Part shown: positions 44,484-53,627 of the stretch, one piece after another | Layout: every line of letters starts with the position of its first letter | How positions within the stretch are numbered: position 1 is the stretch's first letter | Assembly (NCBI GenBank): GCA_016712595.1 | Contig: JADJQT010000002.1 | Span: 1,054,001 to 1,118,000 of the forward strand | DNA length: 64,000 nt | Source: Rhodospirillales bacterium | GTDB taxonomy: Bacteria > Pseudomonadota > Alphaproteobacteria > Rhodospirillales > Defluviicoccaceae | Direction: 5' to 3' | Position numbers and translations under genes: made by a program | The notes under the pieces: model-generated | Seen by the model: only the letters and a program-made list of their open reading frames with translations | Database searches by the model: none | Told to the model about the DNA's origin: nothing

Positions 44484-46586
44484 TCAGACGATGAACGGCA
44501 CGATGACCAGCGAGACGATCGATAACAGCTTGATCAGGATGTTCATCGCCGGACCGGAGGTGTCCTTGAACGGATCGCCCACGGTATCACCGATGACCGC
44601 AGCGGCGTGCGCATCGCTGCCTTTCTTCTCACCGGTGATCTTGCCGCCTTCGATGAACTTCTTGGCGTTATCCCAGACACCGCCCGAGTTGGCCATGAAC
44701 AGCGCCAGCACCACCCCGACGATCAGCGAGCCCATCAGCATTCCACCAAGCGCCTCGGGACCGATGAAAAAGCCGACGATCACCGGCGCGGTGACCGCCA
44801 TCAGACCGGGTGCGATCATCTCCCGCAACGCGGCCTGGGTCGAGATGGCCACGCAGCGCGCCGTATCCGGCTTGGCCATCCCCTGGAGCAGGCCGGGGAT
44901 CTCGCGGAACTGCCGGCGGATTTCGTTGACCATGTCGATCGCCGCCTTGCCGACTGAACTCATCGTCATTGATGCCGCAAGAACGACGACGATGGCGCCG
45001 ACGAAGGCACCGACGACGACACGCGGATCGGTGATATCCATGTTCAGCGGCACCGGTGATTTCAGGTCGACCGCTTCCTTGTAGGCGACGAACAGGGCAA
45101 GGGCGGTGAGCGCCGCCGAGCCGATGGCGAAACCCTTGCCGGTGGCGGCGGTGGTGTTGCCGATGGCATCGAGGCCGTCGGTGATCTGACGCACCTCCTC
45201 CGGGCATTCCGACATTTCGGCGATGCCGCCGGCGTTGTCGGACACCGGGCCGCTGGCGTCGAGGGTCATGGTCATGCCCGCCGTGGCGAGCATGCCGACC
45301 GCTGAAACGGCAATCCCGTAAAGGCCCGCCGCCTGGTATCCGACGAGTGTCGCGGCGGCGATCAGCAGCAGCGGCAGAGCGCAGGACTCAAATCCAACCG
45401 CGATACCGGTGATCACGTTGGTTGCGGCACCGGTCTTCGATGCGGCGGCGACGCGCAGCACCGGCTTTGAGGCCGTATAGTATTCGGTGATGCGGCCGAT
45501 CAGCACGCCGGCGACATTGCCGGAAATCACCGCGACAAAAATTCCCCAGCCGTAACCGAAGCTCAACAAAATGATCAGCGTCAGCGTGATGAAGATCGCG
45601 GCGGTGCCCATATCGGCGATGGCCAGCGAGCGCGCTGGACCGACGCCCTTCAGCAGGCGCAGGCCGAAGATGCCACACAGCGACGCTGCCAGCCCGGCGA
45701 TCGCCATCAGCAGTGGCAGGGACATGAGCATTAGGTGAGCCGCGATGACCTCGCCGCCGAGCACCGGCATGACACCGATGGTCGACGCCATGTCCATCAG
45801 GCGGGCGGGAATGGCGCCACCGAACATCGATAGCACGTCGGTCGTGCCGAGGGTCGCGCCCAGCGTCATGGTCGCCACGATCGCTCCGACGTAGGATTCG
45901 TAAATGTCTGCGCCCATGCCGGCGACGTCACCGACGTTATCGCCGACGTTATCGGCAATGACGCCAGGGTTGCGCGGGTCATCCTCGGGGATACCTGCCT
46001 CGACCTTGCCCACGAGGTCCGAGCCGACATCCGCTGCCTTGGTGAAGATGCCGCCGCCAACTCGCGCGAACAAAGCGATCGATGAGGCTCCCATGGAAAA
46101 GCCCCAGATGTTGTGCACCAAGTCCGGCGTTCCGTAGAAATAGAACAGCAGGCCGACGCCGAACAGGCCGAACGACGCCACAGCCAGTCCCATGACCGCG
46201 CCGCCGTTGAACGAGACGTTCAGCGCCGCGCGCTCGCCACTGTAAAGGGCCGCCGCCGTGGTACGGACGTTGGCCCGCGTCGCTGCCTGCATGCCGACGA
46301 AACCAGCCCCGGCCGAGGTGAGCGAGCCAAAGATGAAGCATATGCTCATGTAGATGTCGTATTGGAAGGACAGCAACATCGCGACAACGACGACAAAAAT
46401 CGCAATGCGAAAATACTGTTCGCGCAGATACGTCATAGCGCCGAGATGAATTTCGGCGGCGATCGCCTTCATGCGGTCCGTCCCCTCGGGCTGGCGCACG
46501 ATGCTGGCGAAAATCACGGCCGCGGCGGCTATTCCGATCCCCGCCGCGACGAGTGCTAACGTACTGGTGCTTATACCCACGCTCAT
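44484..46586 (-). CDS. hppA: Membrane-bound pyrophosphatase with K+-dependent signature
   Basis: An ion-pumping pyrophosphatase (700 residues, about 16 helices) that uses PPi to pump H+ or Na+ across the inner membrane. The PPi/Mg site motif DVGSDLVGKVE, the EDDPRNPGVIADNVGDNVGD region and the C-terminal DNAKKFIEGG are typical. The selectivity motif reads GNTTAATGKGFAIGSA: Ala and Gly at the two positions that are Lys and Thr in K+-independent enzymes. This places it in the K+-dependent class, unlike the well-known Rhodospirillum rubrum enzyme. The ion pumped cannot be decided by eye. GGGAGA precedes the ATG. Confidence 0.95.
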   Translation of the reverse strand: MSVGISTSTLALVAAGIGIAAAAVIFASIVRQPEGTDRMKAIAAEIHLGAMTYLREQYFRIAIFVVVVAMLLSFQYDIYMSICFIFGSLTSAGAGFVGMQAATRANVRTTAAALYSGERAALNVSFNGGAVMGLAVASFGLFGVGLLFYFYGTPDLVHNIWGFSMGASSIALFARVGGGIFTKAADVGSDLVGKVEAGIPEDDPRNPGVIADNVGDNVGDVAGMGADIYESYVGAIVATMTLGATLGTTDVLSMFGGAIPARLMDMASTIGVMPVLGGEVIAAHLMLMSLPLLMAIAGLAASLCGIFGLRLLKGVGPARSLAIADMGTAAIFITLTLIILLSFGYGWGIFVAVISGNVAGVLIGRITEYYTASKPVLRVAAASKTGAATNVITGIAVGFESCALPLLLIAAATLVGYQAAGLYGIAVSAVGMLATAGMTMTLDASGPVSDNAGGIAEMSECPEEVRQITDGLDAIGNTTAATGKGFAIGSAALTALALFVAYKEAVDLKSPVPLNMDITDPRVVVGAFVGAIVVVLAASMTMSSVGKAAIDMVNEIRRQFREIPGLLQGMAKPDTARCVAISTQAALREMIAPGLMAVTAPVIVGFFIGPEALGGMLMGSLIVGVVLALFMANSGGVWDNAKKFIEGGKITGEKKGSDAHAAAVIGDTVGDPFKDTSGPAMNILIKLLSIVSLVIVPFIV

Positions 46587-46995
46587 TCTTAGTCTCCCGT
46601 CCGGTTGGGTCTCTTCTCGGCAAGGCGGGGCGGGTTATCGTGATTTGAGAACGCCCCCTCGGAGGGCGGACCTATCAAACCGCGTGCCACTTTCTTGTTG
46701 TGGAGTGGTTACCGCAGCCCACGCGCCTAATCTGACACAGCCTTCCCCACGCGGGTTACACCATCCGATTTTGAGACTTTGTTGCCTTCTAGAGGCCAAA
46801 TCGCGAACTGTCCAGTCGATCGCGATTGCGACTCATCCCGCGCACTGGTGTTGCATCGCGATGGGAAGCCGAACAGAATGGGGCGAAGAGGTCGTCGTCT
46901 ACCGCATCTGGCCCTTGTCTGCGCCATCGCCCCAGGGCCGGCGCGCGGGTGCAAATGCGTAGCACCGCCGCAATGGACATCTGGGAGAATAATAC
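46587..46995. other. Divergent intergenic region hppA / CBS gene
   Basis: 409 bases between divergent genes. No reading frame here has a ribosome site or protein-like composition. It should contain the promoters of hppA (minus) and of the CBS gene (plus), but I could not pick out a convincing pair of boxes. Confidence 0.4.
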
Positions 46996-47436
46996 ATGTA
47001 TTGCCGGCATTACATGGTGCGCTCAACGCCAACTGTGCTTGATACCGCGACACTCGCGGAAGCATTGGCTATTATGGTGAAGCATCACAGGCAGCAGTTA
47101 CTGATTGTCAATGTTGCGGGGGAATACGTCGGCGAAGTAACCACGTTCACCTTGGCGAAGATGCTTTTGCCGGAAGACGGAAAGAGCCAGACGGTGGAAG
47201 AAGCAGAACTCGAAACGGTCGTCGACGTCGACGATCGTATAGCTCCTTATCTTGGCCGAAAGGTCGCAGAATTTGTCGAGCACGATCTGCCGATCATGTC
47301 ACCTGATACGCCATTGGCGGAGGCGGTCAAACTGCTGGCCAGTGGCCGGCTTCGCTTGCCGGTTGTTGACCCGAAGACCAACAAGTTCGTCGGCGCCATT
47401 TCATCACTCACTGTGCTGCGCCGCTATCAGTTCTAA
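46996..47436 (+). CDS. CBS-domain-pair protein
   Basis: A 146-residue tandem CBS protein: first CBS from RSTPTVLDTATLAEALAIMV to EVTTFTLAKML, second from FVEHDLPIMSPDTPLAEAVKLL to AISSLTVLRRYQ (quoted in parts). The region between them is longer than in the CBS protein at 23.6 kb and is acidic. It has no catalytic domain, so it is probably a regulatory or nucleotide-sensing partner. The ATG at 46996 has GGGAGA upstream. A small conserved gene follows 191 bases downstream on the same strand. What it controls is unknown. Confidence 0.8.
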   Translation: MYCRHYMVRSTPTVLDTATLAEALAIMVKHHRQQLLIVNVAGEYVGEVTTFTLAKMLLPEDGKSQTVEEAELETVVDVDDRIAPYLGRKVAEFVEHDLPIMSPDTPLAEAVKLLASGRLRLPVVDPKTNKFVGAISSLTVLRRYQF

Positions 47437-47627
47437 GGGGTAAGGCCTTTGCCCGGGGACGAGGTGGCCGCATTCAAACGGCTTCCCGTCCGCTCGGGTG
47501 CCCGCGGCGGGCTGCCTGATCGTGTGCGATGAGAATGCGCGCTTTCGGCCGGTAGCACTCAACGCGTGCCTGTGCTATAGGCAGCGTCGATGAAGAATCT
47601 GACCAAGAAGCGAGTGGGAAGGACGAA

Positions 47628-47933
47628 ATGATTTTAAAAGTCATGTTGTTGCTAACCGGTGGTGGGCCGATGGTCATTCTGACGTCGTCCGAGTCGCCCA
47701 CCGCGCCAGCGTTGCTCCGCAAGTTGCATTCGAAGGGCATTGACAAATTTATCGCTTACGACATTCCGATCGAATTGGCCAAGGAACGCTACGGCAATCA
47801 CTTTGACGCCGTCGTTCACGATATCCACGAAACGGACCAGTTGCGGATTTTGGACTTCAGCGGCGACCGCGCCTTCAAGCTCTTCCGCTTTGAGGAACTG
47901 GGCACTCCCACTCGCTACGAAAGTCCCGCATAG
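47628..47933 (+). CDS. Small conserved cytosolic protein, function unknown
   Basis: A 101-residue protein starting MILKVMLLLTGGGPMVILTS. I recall similar unnamed proteins of about 100 residues in other proteobacteria (for example magnetospirilla), but no function. The pattern suggests a small alpha/beta fold: a beta strand with a Gly-rich turn, then a helix (APALLRKLHSKGI), strand (FIAYDIPI), helix, and strands at the end. No signal peptide or membrane helix of the usual type, although the first 17 residues are hydrophobic. GGAAGGA just before the ATG is a strong ribosome site. It follows the CBS gene and may work with it. Confidence 0.7.
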   Translation: MILKVMLLLTGGGPMVILTSSESPTAPALLRKLHSKGIDKFIAYDIPIELAKERYGNHFDAVVHDIHETDQLRILDFSGDRAFKLFRFEELGTPTRYESPA

Positions 47934-48011
47934 CCCGGGGCGGGGCCGCGGCCTCGCTCCGCCGGTCGCGCCAGGGGCAGGCGGAGGGCGCAGGGGTGGG
48001 GTCGTACGGTC

Positions 48012-48800
48012 TTAAAGATTGGTGCGGAAAAAATGCTGTGTCCGCTCCCAGGCGAGTTGCGCGTCCTTTTGATCGTAACGAGCGCCTGAGGGGTTGGCGA
48101 AGGCATGATCGGCTTCGTACCAGTAAACGGTGAGCGGCCTGTCTGCCTGGCGCATCTCGGCCTCGAACGTGTCGACCATTGTTTTGGTGATCCAGGTATC
48201 GCGCGTGGCAAAGTGGCCCAGGACCGGGCCGTTAAGGCGGGCAAGGCGTTCGGCCGGCTGATCGACTTGGCCGTAATAGATCACCGTCGCATCGACGGGC
48301 GTCGCGAGCGAGGCGTTCAGCGACCAGCCACCGCCCAGGCACCAGCCGATCGTTGCGATCTTCGCCGAGGTTTTCGGGTTGTCGCGCAGCCAGTCCGCCC
48401 ACGCCACCAAGGTCTCGGTCGCTTGCAACGGATCGATCGCCTGCATCAGCGGCTTCGCCGCGTCCGGTGTTGTCGCTACCCGGCCGCCATAAAGGTCGAC
48501 CGCGAGGGCGACATAGCCCTCGCGGGCGAGCTCGCCGGCGACCGCCTTGATCTGATCGTTCAACCCCCACCATTCGTGGATCAGCAGCACGCCGGGCGCC
48601 GGCGTCCTTACCGGCAGGGCGAGGGCGGCGGTGATCGCCCGCCTGGACCGGGTGGTGATGGAAACGCTCTTCAGCGCCGCTGCCTCGGCGCGCGCCAAGC
48701 GGGCGTCGGCCAGGATCGTGGCGAGCGGGGCGGCGGATGCGATGCCGCAAACCACCGCACGACGGCCTACTGCGCGACGGCCAGGGGTATCGATGTTCAT
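48012..48800 (-). CDS. Dienelactone hydrolase-family protein, probably exported
   Basis: A 262-residue alpha/beta hydrolase of the dienelactone hydrolase type: LLIHEWWGLNDQIK (oxyanion/helix segment), the nucleophile Cys in GWCLGGGWS, the acid Asp in HFATRDTW and the base His in ADHAFAN. The N-terminus (GRRAVGRRAVVCGIASAAPLA) has paired Arg and a hydrophobic run, compatible with a Tat or Sec signal and export; the cysteine active site would then work in the periplasm. It is divergent from the phytase-like esterase gene, 101 bases away. Substrate unknown. Confidence 0.87.
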   Translation of the reverse strand: MNIDTPGRRAVGRRAVVCGIASAAPLATILADARLARAEAAALKSVSITTRSRRAITAALALPVRTPAPGVLLIHEWWGLNDQIKAVAGELAREGYVALAVDLYGGRVATTPDAAKPLMQAIDPLQATETLVAWADWLRDNPKTSAKIATIGWCLGGGWSLNASLATPVDATVIYYGQVDQPAERLARLNGPVLGHFATRDTWITKTMVDTFEAEMRQADRPLTVYWYEADHAFANPSGARYDQKDAQLAWERTQHFFRTNL

Positions 48801-48901
48801 GGGGTACCTCCTGCCTATTTGTCGCCCGGAGCGCTTCGCAACCGGACGTTGGCGCCATGCACGAAATCTCGACAGCAGGACGCGCGGGCGAAGAGCTGGC
48901 G

Positions 48902-49921
48902 ATGCTGAGGCGCTCCGCGAGCCAGGGTATCACTCGCAAGCGCTGCGCGCGCGCACTCTTCGCGCTTCTTGTTGCTTGTGCCTGCGGCGGTGCTGCGCCA
49001 GGGGGGCCAGCGCGGGGCGGCGTCAACGCGGACGAGATCGCGGTCGACTCGATCCCCATGCCGTTGCGGCCTTTCCATTCAACGGCGCGCCATCTCGGCC
49101 GCCTCGACTACCGCGGCGGCGTCCGGCTGTCTTCCGCCGACGCCCGTTTTGGCGGCCTGTCCGGCCTGCTCGTCTCCGGCGACGGGCGCTCGCTGATCGC
49201 CATCTCCGACCATGGCTATCGCGTCGACGCCGATCTCGTCTACGATCCGCAGGGCGATCTTGCCGGGATCGAGCGCGTCCGTCTTAGCGATCTGCGCGGG
49301 CCTAAGGGAGGCTCGCTCGCCGGGACGCGCGGCGGTGACGCCGAGGATCTCGCCCGTGCGGCGGATGAACATGCGGTTGTGATCGCCTTCGAAAGCCGGC
49401 CCCGGCTGTGGCAGTACCCGGCGGCGAATGCGCTGCCGGAGCGGCTTGCATCACCGCCGGGACTCGAGAATGCGCCGCGGAACGCTGGTATCGAAGCGCT
49501 AACCCGCCTTGCCGACGGCCGCCTGCTGGCGCTGACCGAGGGATATCGCATCGATGGTGGTACGGTCGGATGGCTCAGCCAGACACCGGACGGCTGGTCG
49601 GCGCTGACCTGGCGCAGCGGCGGCGGCTTCGAGCCGACGGGAGCGGCAACGCTGCCGGATGGCGACGTCCTGGTGCTGGAGCGGCGAACGCTGCCACCTG
49701 GCGCACGGCTGCGCGTGCTGAAAAGGGTGGATGTCGCGGCGGGCGCCGTGCTCGACGGCGAGGAAATCGCCCGCTTCGAAGGGCCGGTGACGTTCGATAA
49801 TATGGAGGGCATCGATGCACGCCGCGGTGCCGACGGCGAAACGCTCATTTACCTTGTGTCGGACGACAACTACATGATGTTGCAGCGCACATTGCTGCTG
49901 ATGTTCCGCTTCGTCGAATAG
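48902..49921 (+). CDS. Exported esterase-like protein of the phytase-like family
   Basis: A 339-residue protein with a likely signal or lipoprotein leader (CARALFALLVACACGG) and a beta-propeller-like body: RFGGLSGLLVSGDGRSLIAISDHG near residue 90 (partly quoted), AEDLARAADEHAVVIAFE, GIEALTRLADGRLLALTEG, and TFDNMEGIDARR near the end. These repeated E-G/E-x-L motifs match the phytase-like esterase family (PF13449 type), Ca-dependent propellers of poorly known substrates. The ATG at 48902 is preferred for its leader; a Met at 48857 is possible. It is commonly found after cobS-cobT in alphaproteobacteria. Confidence 0.85.
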   Translation: MLRRSASQGITRKRCARALFALLVACACGGAAPGGPARGGVNADEIAVDSIPMPLRPFHSTARHLGRLDYRGGVRLSSADARFGGLSGLLVSGDGRSLIAISDHGYRVDADLVYDPQGDLAGIERVRLSDLRGPKGGSLAGTRGGDAEDLARAADEHAVVIAFESRPRLWQYPAANALPERLASPPGLENAPRNAGIEALTRLADGRLLALTEGYRIDGGTVGWLSQTPDGWSALTWRSGGGFEPTGAATLPDGDVLVLERRTLPPGARLRVLKRVDVAAGAVLDGEEIARFEGPVTFDNMEGIDARRGADGETLIYLVSDDNYMMLQRTLLLMFRFVE

Positions 49922-50028
49922 GGACAATCGCCCGCCGGCGGCTTGTGCATCCGTAGGCGACGTTCAGGCGCCGCCGGCCGGAGCATCATGGCCGACGCAC
50001 GTCCAACCACAACCAACGACGGAACGCG

Positions 50029-51891
50029 ATGAGAACACGATCACCGACTTCCGCCGATCCCGGTCACCGGGGAGACCTGCGGACGCTTCGCACGCTGCTG
50101 CCGTACTTGTGGCCGGCGGGTGAGCTGGGCCTGCGCGTCCGCGTGGCCGCCGCCGTCGTGTTCCTGATCGCCGCCAAGGGGATCAATGTCCTGATCCCGG
50201 TGCTCTACAAGTACGTCGTCGACGCTCTCGCTAGCGACTCGACCGGCCGGATCGCAGCGGTGCCGGTGATGCTGGTCGTCGCCTACGGCGTTGCCCGCAT
50301 GGGCTCGCAGGCGATGGGTGAAGTGCGCGACGCCGTCTTCGCCAAGGTTGCACAACGGGCGATCCGGACCGCCGGCCTCAGGACGTTCGAACACCTGCAT
50401 GCGCTGTCCTTGCGCTTTCACCTCGACCGGCGAACCGGAGCGGTCAGCCGGGCGATTGAGCGCGGCACCAAGGGCATTGATTTCCTGCTCAGCTTCATGC
50501 TGTTCAACATCCTGCCGACGCTGCTGGAAATCCTGCTCGTCTGCGGTATCCTCTGGTCGCTCTTTGACGTCTGGTACGCAGCCGTCACCTTCGCCTGCAT
50601 CTCCGCCTACATCGCCTTCACCATCTTCGTCACCGAATGGCGGACAAAATTCCGCCGGCTGATGAATGAGACGGATTCCGACGCCAACACCAAGGCGATC
50701 GACAGCCTGCTCAATTTCGAAACGGTGAAGTACTTCGGCAACGAGGCGCACGAGGCGCGCCGCTTCGATGCGGCGCTCAGCCGCTACGAGCGCGCCGCGG
50801 TCAAGAGCAAGGTAACGCTGAGCCTGCTCAATATCGGCCAGGGCGGCATTATCGCGGTTGGATTGGTGACGTTGATGCTGATGGCGGCATCCCAGGTCGC
50901 CGCCGGTGAGATAACCGTCGGTGATTTCGTCATGATCAATTCCTACCTGATCCAGCTCTATCTGCCGCTCAACTTCCTCGGGTTCGTCTATCGCGAGATC
51001 CGCCAGTCGCTGACCGACATGGAGCAGATGTTCGCCCTGCTCGCCGTTGACGCCGAGGTCGCCGATCGCCCGGGCGCACCACCGCTAGTGCCAAACGGCG
51101 GCGGCATCGTCTTCGACGGCGTCTCCTTCGCCTATGATGCGCGCCGTGCTGTCCTGCAGGATATCTCGTTCACCGTTCCACCGGGCGCGACCGTCGCCGT
51201 CGTCGGCTCCAGCGGTTCCGGTAAGTCGACGCTCTCGCGGCTGCTGTACCGGTTCTACGACGCAACCGATGGCCGGGTGCTGATCGACGGCCAGGATTTG
51301 CGCGCGGTCACACAGACGAGCGTTCGCGCCGCGATCGGCATCGTTCCGCAAGACACCGTGCTGTTCAACGATACGATCTTCTACAATATCGCCTATGGAC
51401 GCCCGGGCGCCGGGGCAGCCGAGGTCGAGGCCGCGGCACGCCTCGCCCGCATCGACGAATTCGTGCGCTCACTGCCCGACGGCTATCAGACGATGGTCGG
51501 CGAACGCGGACTGAAGCTGTCCGGAGGGGAGAAGCAACGGGTGGCGATCGCCCGCACGATCCTCAAGGCGCCGTCCATCCTCGTTTTCGACGAGGCGACG
51601 TCGGCGCTCGATACGCATACCGAAAAGGAAATCCAGACGAGCCTGCGCGACGTGTCCCGCGGACGGACGACCGTGGTCATCGCTCATCGCCTGTCGACCG
51701 TCGTCGATGCCGATCAGATCCTCGTGCTCGAAGCCGGGCGCATCGTCGAGCGCGGCACCCACGTCGCGTTACTCGCCGAAGCCGGGCGCTACGCGGCGAT
51801 GTGGGCGAAGCAGCAGCAGGTCGAGGAGGCCAGGGAGGCCCTGCAACAGGCGGTCGCCGAAGAAGGCGTTCCGGCGATGGTGGACAGTTAA
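50029..51891 (+). CDS. ABC exporter of the Atm1/HMT1 type (fused permease-ATPase)
   Basis: A 620-residue half-transporter: six membrane helices (about residues 40-320) and a C-terminal ATPase. Walker A is GSSGSGKSTLS, the signature LSGGEKQRVAIARTI, Walker B ILVFDEATSALD, and the switch His in AHRLST. In the membrane domain, the segment TKAIDSLLNFETVKYFGNEAHEARRFD (partly quoted) is the hallmark of Atm1-type exporters, which move glutathione-linked or sulfur species and heavy-metal conjugates out of the cytoplasm. It should work as a homodimer. The gene is transcribed alone; the AT-rich gap after it (51892-52005) may hold the promoter of the next small gene. Confidence 0.93.
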   Translation: MRTRSPTSADPGHRGDLRTLRTLLPYLWPAGELGLRVRVAAAVVFLIAAKGINVLIPVLYKYVVDALASDSTGRIAAVPVMLVVAYGVARMGSQAMGEVRDAVFAKVAQRAIRTAGLRTFEHLHALSLRFHLDRRTGAVSRAIERGTKGIDFLLSFMLFNILPTLLEILLVCGILWSLFDVWYAAVTFACISAYIAFTIFVTEWRTKFRRLMNETDSDANTKAIDSLLNFETVKYFGNEAHEARRFDAALSRYERAAVKSKVTLSLLNIGQGGIIAVGLVTLMLMAASQVAAGEITVGDFVMINSYLIQLYLPLNFLGFVYREIRQSLTDMEQMFALLAVDAEVADRPGAPPLVPNGGGIVFDGVSFAYDARRAVLQDISFTVPPGATVAVVGSSGSGKSTLSRLLYRFYDATDGRVLIDGQDLRAVTQTSVRAAIGIVPQDTVLFNDTIFYNIAYGRPGAGAAEVEAAARLARIDEFVRSLPDGYQTMVGERGLKLSGGEKQRVAIARTILKAPSILVFDEATSALDTHTEKEIQTSLRDVSRGRTTVVIAHRLSTVVDADQILVLEAGRIVERGTHVALLAEAGRYAAMWAKQQQVEEAREALQQAVAEEGVPAMVDS

Positions 51892-52005
51892 CCGCCTTAT
51901 TTATGTAAAACATCTTAAAACAGGAAAATAAGCTTCTTTTTGGCGGCTTATCCTGGTACTGTTTGTAAATTGTAGGAACAAAGACCTGTAGCGAGGTCAT
52001 CTGCC

Positions 52006-52290
52006 ATGGCTCCCTCAACGATCAGCCTCAAGGCAATGCGCCGCTTGCTGTTCGCGCATCAATGGGACGACGCTGCCGACTGGGCGCAGGCGATCTTCTC
52101 TCTTGCCGAGCTTGCCGACGACGAAATCGAACGACTGGCGCAACCTGCCGGTGCCGCCCCGGCACCGCGGCGGCAGCATCGCCGTGCCGCCATCGGCTCT
52201 GAGACTCAATCTCAATCGGAACAGGGAACGCCGGCGATTGGCCGCTCGGCCGTGATCCAGCCGCCGCCCAGGACGCGTCGCTCGCGGTAA
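52006..52290 (+). CDS. Hypothetical small protein overlapping the mnmA 3' end
   Basis: A 94-residue protein: a helical N-terminal part (KAMRRLLFAHQWDDAADWAQAIFSLAELADDEIERL, in part) and a basic, Pro/Arg/Gln-rich C-terminus that looks disordered. GAGGT eight bases before the ATG and an A/T-rich upstream region support expression. The last 79 bases overlap the 3' end of the convergent mnmA gene. No homologue is known to me; the low-complexity tail is also what a chance frame antisense to mnmA would look like, so only the first 65 residues are independent evidence. Confidence 0.45.
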   Translation: MAPSTISLKAMRRLLFAHQWDDAADWAQAIFSLAELADDEIERLAQPAGAAPAPRRQHRRAAIGSETQSQSEQGTPAIGRSAVIQPPPRTRRSR

Positions 52291-53345
52291 AGAACGCACG
52301 CCTGCCCTGGGGCGATGGCCGCCTGCGGCTGGTCGAGCATGACCGTGGCATTTCCCGCGCCATCGATGCTGACGCGGGCGGGAACCGCGGCCATGGTCGA
52401 GCGCAGTTTCACTTCGACGGCCAGGTTGTCGACGGGCAGCGGCTCGGAGCCGAGCCAGTTGACCTCGCGGACGAACACCCGATCCTGCAGCAGGGCGGTG
52501 CGTGGGCCGACGACGACGCGGGCGGCGGTAGCATCAAGGCGGACGACGTAGAGCGGATGGTCAGCGGCAATGCCGATACCCCGCCGCTGGCCGACGGTGA
52601 AATGGGCGATGCCGGCGTGCCGGCCAAGAACGTTGCCATTAAGATCGACAATCTCGCCCGGGCGATGAGCCTCGGGACGCAGCCGCTCAATCAGGCGCGC
52701 GTAGTCACCGGACGGCACGAAGCAGATGTCCTGGCTGTCCTGTTTCTCGGCGACGGGCAACTGCAGGCGGCGGGCGATCGCGCGTGTTTCGTCCTTTGGC
52801 AGATCACCGAGGGGAAAGCGTAGGAAGTCGAGCTGGGCGCGGGTCGTCGCAAACAGGAAATAGCTCTGGTCCCGGCTGGCATCGGTGGCGCGGTGCAGCG
52901 ATGGGCCATCGCTGCCGTGGCGGTGGATGGCGTAGTGACCGGTGGCAAGGGCGTCGGCGCCGAGATCGCGAGCCGTTTGCAGCAAATCTTCAAACTTAAT
53001 CCGCTGGTTACAGCGCACGCAGGGAATCGGCGTTTCACCGGCGACGTAGCTGTCGGCGAAGTCGTCGATGACGGCGGCGCGAAATCGCTGCTCGTAGTCG
53101 AGGACGTAGTGGGGGATGCCGAGACGATCAGCGACGCGGCGGGCGTCATAAATGTCCTGACCAGCGCAGCAGCTTCCCGGACGGGCGACGGCCTGACCGT
53201 GATCATAGAGCTGCAAAGTGACGCCGATGACACTGTGGCCGGCCTCAGCCAGAAGCGCCGCAGTCACCGCGCTGTCGACACCGCCGGACATGGCGACGAC
53301 GATCCGGCTCGCCGCCGGGAGCGCCTGGGGCGGAAGAGAAATCAT
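52212..53345 (-). CDS. mnmA: tRNA-specific 2-thiouridylase MnmA
   Basis: MnmA installs the 2-thio group at U34 of the Lys, Glu and Gln tRNAs, using ATP and sulfur relayed from IscS. The PP-loop AMSGGVDSAVTAALL is at the N-terminus; the catalytic cysteines lie in PIPCVRCN and DSQDICFV; HFTVGQRRGIGI and LGGGWI complete the pattern. The ATG at 53345 (377 residues) is chosen over a GTG at 53387. Its 3' end overlaps a small plus-strand gene. Confidence 0.96.
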   Translation of the reverse strand: MISLPPQALPAASRIVVAMSGGVDSAVTAALLAEAGHSVIGVTLQLYDHGQAVARPGSCCAGQDIYDARRVADRLGIPHYVLDYEQRFRAAVIDDFADSYVAGETPIPCVRCNQRIKFEDLLQTARDLGADALATGHYAIHRHGSDGPSLHRATDASRDQSYFLFATTRAQLDFLRFPLGDLPKDETRAIARRLQLPVAEKQDSQDICFVPSGDYARLIERLRPEAHRPGEIVDLNGNVLGRHAGIAHFTVGQRRGIGIAADHPLYVVRLDATAARVVVGPRTALLQDRVFVREVNWLGSEPLPVDNLAVEVKLRSTMAAVPARVSIDGAGNATVMLDQPQAAIAPGQACVLYRERRVLGGGWITAERPIAGVPCSD

Positions 53346-53627
53346 GCCCTGACTATATCCCGCCCGCGACCGGCCGACAGCATCCACGTTTGGCCGATTT
53401 CATTTGCGCAAGCCCACATGCGAACGATCGAACCGCCATCGTGATCCGGGTCCTATCGACGGCCGCTGGCAAAAATCTGCGCGGACTGCTCTTGCGGAGG
53501 AAATCCAGGCTGCTGCAAAAAATGCCATAAACCCCTCGTTTGGGGCAGTTAAGGGGTGATATAGGACGTAGTTCCTGTTAGGTTGATCGCGTCTATGTGG
53601 ACCTAGCTATTCCCGCTGGAGTTTGGA
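53346..53627. other. Divergent intergenic region mnmA / sensor kinase
   Basis: 282 bases. Near 53530-53545 a small hairpin CCCCTCGTTTGGGG is followed by a second GGGG (AAGGGG), possibly allowing alternative pairing. An A/T-rich patch (GATATAG, about 53558-53564) may be part of the kinase promoter. No gene is seen. Confidence 0.35.
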
